DNA of 64,000 bases. It comes from Candidatus Frackibacter sp. WG13 (GTDB lineage Bacteria > Bacillota > Halanaerobiia > Halobacteroidales > Acetohalobiaceae). Position 1 is the first letter of the stretch, and the number at the start of each line of letters is the position of its first letter. The translations under genes and the position numbers were made by a program. Location of the stretch: positions 1-64,000 of the forward strand of contig NZ_FOTT01000007.1 of the NCBI RefSeq assembly GCF_900114655.1, read 5' to 3'. Shown one piece after another: positions 61,458-64,000 of the stretch. The notes below the pieces were generated by a model. That model ran no database searches. It was not told the origin of the DNA and saw only the letters and a list, made by a program, of their open reading frames with translations.

Positions 61458-61942
61458 TATGAATCCTCCCCACCTTTCTTTTCTCGCATATCTAGTTTAA
61501 CTCCTATTTTAAAGAAACGTTCTGCTGGGAGATTTCTTAAAACATTAATCCCTTCAAAGTCAGCAATTTCAGCTAACTGTTCTTCTAGTTTTTCTTCTGA
61601 AGGAGCAATTAATGTAAACCACAGATTAAAATCATGATTACGACGATAATTATGCGTTACACCATGATAAGCACTAATCTTATCAGCGATTTCATAAAAT
61701 TTATCTTCGTCTACTTTAGTAGCTACTAAAGTACTAACGTATCCTAATTTTTTTGAACTAAAGATACCGCCTAAACGTCGAATATAACCAGCATCTTTTA
61801 AGTCTTTTAACCTTTCAATCACTTCATCAGCATCAATACCTAGTCTATCTCCAATTGCTTTATAAGGCTCTGCAACTAAAGGGAAATTACGTTGGGTAGT
61901 AGTTAAGAGTTCCTGATCTACTTCATCTAATTCTTTTGCCAT
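61457..61942 (-). CDS. ahbA: Siroheme decarboxylase subunit AhbA
   Basis: 161 residues from the ATG at 61942, which has GAGAGGTGA 6 nt upstream (an ATG at 61948 abuts that site). N-terminal Lrp-like HTH (LDEVDQELLTTTQRNFPLV, YKAIGDRLGI) and the catalytic region RRLGGIFSSKKLGY and HNYRRNHDFNLWFTL, where conserved His/Arg act in decarboxylation. Partner of AhbB. Confidence 0.92.
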   Translation of the reverse strand: MAKELDEVDQELLTTTQRNFPLVAEPYKAIGDRLGIDADEVIERLKDLKDAGYIRRLGGIFSSKKLGYVSTLVATKVDEDKFYEIADKISAYHGVTHNYRRNHDFNLWFTLIAPSEEKLEEQLAEIADFEGINVLRNLPAERFFKIGVKLDMREKKGGEDS

Positions 61943-61965
61943 ATGCATTCACCTCTCTAAACTTT

Positions 61966-62961
61966 TTATGCACATCCACCACGATGACACCAAGGCTCTC
62001 CAGCCATATAATCTCCATCAGAGTAATAATAAGCCCTTGCTCGACATCCACCACATATCTTAGTATAACCACAACTACCACAACTACCATCATAATCTAA
62101 AGTCCTTAGTTCTTCGAAGATCTCAGCGTTCTCCCAAATCTCATCGAATGGCTTTTCTGTAACATTACCTACTTCTACTGGTAAGTATGGACAGATATGG
62201 ACTTCTCCATTAGGTAAGATACAACAATAATCAGTACCCGCTAAACAACCACGAGTGAATCGCATATCCATGTCCTTTTCTTTAGCAGCTGCCATAAATT
62301 GTGGTGCACAAGTTGGTTTTAACTCAATATCTACTTCTTTCTGCTTTTCTAAAATACGGTCAATCATCGCGTGATATCTCTTAGCTCTTACTGAATCCTT
62401 TTCAATCTCTTTTCCTCGTCCAGTAGGTACTAAGAAGAATGGATGATGGGCCTTAACTCCTAAATCTATAACAAAGTCTGTAATCTCTTCAAATTCATCA
62501 TAGTTAATATCAGTAATCGTAGTATTAATCTGTACCGGAATCCCTACTTCAATACAGTTCTTAATTCCTTCTACTGCCTTCTCCCAAGCACCTTCTACCT
62601 GTCTAAATTCATCATGTACTTCTGGGTCAACACTATCAAGGCTGATTCCCATACCAGCTGTTCCAGCGTCTTTTAATTTCTTAGCAATCTTCTTAGTAAT
62701 ATACATCCCATTAGAACCAAAGACTGGACGCATACCTAAGCTAGCTGCATGTTCTACTAATTCATAAATATCATCTCTTAATAACGGTTCACCACCACTA
62801 AAGATCATAATCTTAAAACCTGCTTTAGCGATTTCATCTAATAGCTTCTTGCCTTCTTCTGTGCTTAATTCATCATTCTCTTTTGCTTCTGGTCCTGAAT
62901 CTCGATAACAATGTTTACAATATAAGTTACATTCCTTAGTTGTATTCCAGGAAATAATCAT
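61966..62961 (-). CDS. Radical SAM heme-biosynthesis protein, NirJ2/AhbC-AhbD type
   Basis: 331 residues. The cluster motif CNLYCKHC starts at residue 11 and FSGGEPL follows; ISLDSVDP and a C-terminal SPASM-like Cys set (GCLAG, YCC, HICPY, CGSCGYTKICGGC, WCHRGGC) point to extra clusters. It closely resembles NirJ2, the radical SAM protein found with NirDL/AhbAB genes in Firmicutes. AhbC and AhbD remove acetate side chains and decarboxylate in the siroheme-to-heme route; which step this one does is not fixed. No second NirJ is in the window. Confidence 0.88.
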   Translation of the reverse strand: MIISWNTTKECNLYCKHCYRDSGPEAKENDELSTEEGKKLLDEIAKAGFKIMIFSGGEPLLRDDIYELVEHAASLGMRPVFGSNGMYITKKIAKKLKDAGTAGMGISLDSVDPEVHDEFRQVEGAWEKAVEGIKNCIEVGIPVQINTTITDINYDEFEEITDFVIDLGVKAHHPFFLVPTGRGKEIEKDSVRAKRYHAMIDRILEKQKEVDIELKPTCAPQFMAAAKEKDMDMRFTRGCLAGTDYCCILPNGEVHICPYLPVEVGNVTEKPFDEIWENAEIFEELRTLDYDGSCGSCGYTKICGGCRARAYYYSDGDYMAGEPWCHRGGCA

Positions 62962-62965
62962 TATT

Positions 62966-63943
62966 TTATTCCTCCCTTAACCATTTAGCTACATCTTTAG
63001 CAAAGTAGGTTAAAATTAAATCGGTTCCAGCTCTCTTCATGCTAAGTAACATCTCTAAAACTACTTCTTGCTCATTAATCCAACCTTTTTCCGCAGCTGC
63101 TTTAATTAATGAATACTCTCCACTTACATTATATGCAGCTACTGGATAATCGAACTCTTCGTTTAATTTCTGAATTATATCTAGATAAGATAGAGCCGGT
63201 TTTACCATTATAATATCGGCTCCTTCTTCAATATCTAAAGCCGTTTCTTTAACTGCTTCTTTACTATTAGCAGGATCCATTTGATAAGAACGTCGATCTC
63301 CTTCTTCTGGAGCAGAATGTGCCGCATCTCTAAATGGACCATAAAAACTAGAAGCATACTTAGCTGAATAAGCCATAATTGAAATATTACTAAATTCATT
63401 TTCGTCTAAGGCCTTACGAATAGCTCCAACTCTACCATCCATCATATCTGAAGGAGCTACCATATCAGCACCTGCTTCAGCATGAGAAACTGCTGTCTTA
63501 GCTAATAGCTCTAATGTCGGATCATTCTTTACTCGACCATCCTCTAATACACCACAATGTCCATGATCTGTATATTGACAGAGACAGACATCGGTAATTA
63601 CTAATAAATCCGGATATTCTTCTTTAATCTTTTGACAAGCTCTCTGTACTATACCATCATCAATCCAAGCACTAGAACCTTTTTCATCCTTAAACTCTGG
63701 AATTCCAAAAAGAATAATAGCCTTAATTCCTAAATCAACTAGGTTCTTTACTTCTTCCATAACTAAATCTAACGACCAATGATAATTACCAGGCATTGAT
63801 GGTATCTCTTCTTTAATCCCCTCACCATTAACTACAAATAGTGGATAGATTAAATCATCAACACTTAATTGATTTTCTCTAACTAAATCACGGATATTAT
63901 TATTCCTCAATCTGCGAGGTCTTTTAATTAGCTCTGGAAACAA
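62966..63943 (-). CDS. hemB: Porphobilinogen synthase
   Basis: 325 residues, condensing two 5-aminolevulinate molecules. Zinc Cys cluster [12 protein letters not shown] (about 125), active-site Lys in [16 protein letters not shown] and in [13 protein letters not shown] start at 63943 with GGAGGG 9 nt before it. It is the first heme gene in the window; upstream genes of the pathway probably lie beyond the right edge. Confidence 0.96.
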   Translation of the reverse strand: MFPELIKRPRRLRNNNIRDLVRENQLSVDDLIYPLFVVNGEGIKEEIPSMPGNYHWSLDLVMEEVKNLVDLGIKAIILFGIPEFKDEKGSSAWIDDGIVQRACQKIKEEYPDLLVITDVCLCQYTDHGHCGVLEDGRVKNDPTLELLAKTAVSHAEAGADMVAPSDMMDGRVGAIRKALDENEFSNISIMAYSAKYASSFYGPFRDAAHSAPEEGDRRSYQMDPANSKEAVKETALDIEEGADIIMVKPALSYLDIIQKLNEEFDYPVAAYNVSGEYSLIKAAAEKGWINEQEVVLEMLLSMKRAGTDLILTYFAKDVAKWLREE

Positions 63944-64000
63944 ATTTCTTACCCTCCTTCAACACAAAATCTACACAAAGCTTTCTGCATTATATACTAT

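Overview
This low-GC window reads as a chromosomal segment of a diderm, anaerobic, halophilic Firmicute of the Halanaerobiales/Halobacteroidaceae type. That is an inference. It rests on AT-rich DNA, acidic housekeeping proteins, Firmicutes gene orders (mreBCD-PBP2-minCDE-rodA; rplU-prp-rpmA-obgE-yhbY-proBA; nadD-yqeK-LCP-rsfS) and an outer-membrane-type beta barrel ending in Phe. Most cultured members of that group ferment. This window instead carries a large respiratory gene set, so a respiring member (for example a Selenihalanaerobacter-like selenate/nitrate reducer) is a reasonable guess, not a demonstrated identity.

Layout. 1-3279: accessory minus-strand operon (small membrane protein, YD/RHS-like repeat lipoprotein, large unknown protein running off the left edge). 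3576-4463: Rpn-type nuclease; it and the accessory operon share a near-identical 60-bp promoter repeat. 4713-10372: leuS, tRNA-Ala(GGC), rsfS, LCP protein, yqeK, nadD. 10551-11429: unknown gene. 11605-12111: hexaheme cytochrome c. 12138-12342: free-standing small RNA on the opposite strand with the architecture of a GEMM (c-di-GMP-I/cGAMP) riboswitch. 12459-14033: MetF-MetV-like fusion. 14758-17596: octaheme cytochrome plus outer-membrane barrel, an MtrAB-like extracellular electron conduit. 18200-20671: trkA, trkH. 20742-21623: PHP phosphoesterase. 21745-28919: System I cytochrome c maturation operon (ccmE-F-H-I-like-A-B-C-D) with two unknown membrane proteins at its ends. 29188-34414: proA, proB, yhbY, obgE, rpmA, prp, rplU. 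34595-38851: RNase G/E and two linked TIGR03936/TIGR03960-type proteins. 39006-49545: M50 protease, rodA, min, PBP2, mre, radC, maf and Gx-type transporter genes. 49661-57993: periplasmic nitrate reductase-like (Nap) locus with mobB, two Fe-S proteins, tatA, mini-NapB lipoprotein, napA, napD, a Crp/Fnr regulator, mobA and apbE. 58263-58693: two CotF-like small proteins. 58835-59341: YtaF/MntP-like membrane protein. 59515-63943: siroheme-dependent heme operon (hemB, nirJ2-type radical SAM, ahbA, ahbB, hemL).

How the parts fit. The heme operon makes heme, the ccm operon attaches it to exported apocytochromes, the mob genes and TatA serve the molybdoenzyme, and NapA plus the multiheme proteins carry terminal electron transfer to periplasmic or extracellular acceptors. 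A shared 16-bp inverted repeat (TRTGAYATWTRTCAYA) lies upstream of both the nap operon, centred at -41.5 from a TATAAT box, and the octaheme/barrel operon. The Crp/Fnr protein encoded next to nap is the obvious candidate binder.

Most noteworthy signals: the orphan GEMM-like RNA beside a multiheme cytochrome gene, the MtrAB-like conduit, the shared operator, a NapB reduced to a lipoprotein of about 94 residues, a Cys-type CcmE with an unusual CcmH, and long imperfect palindromes of about 170-200 bp between genes.
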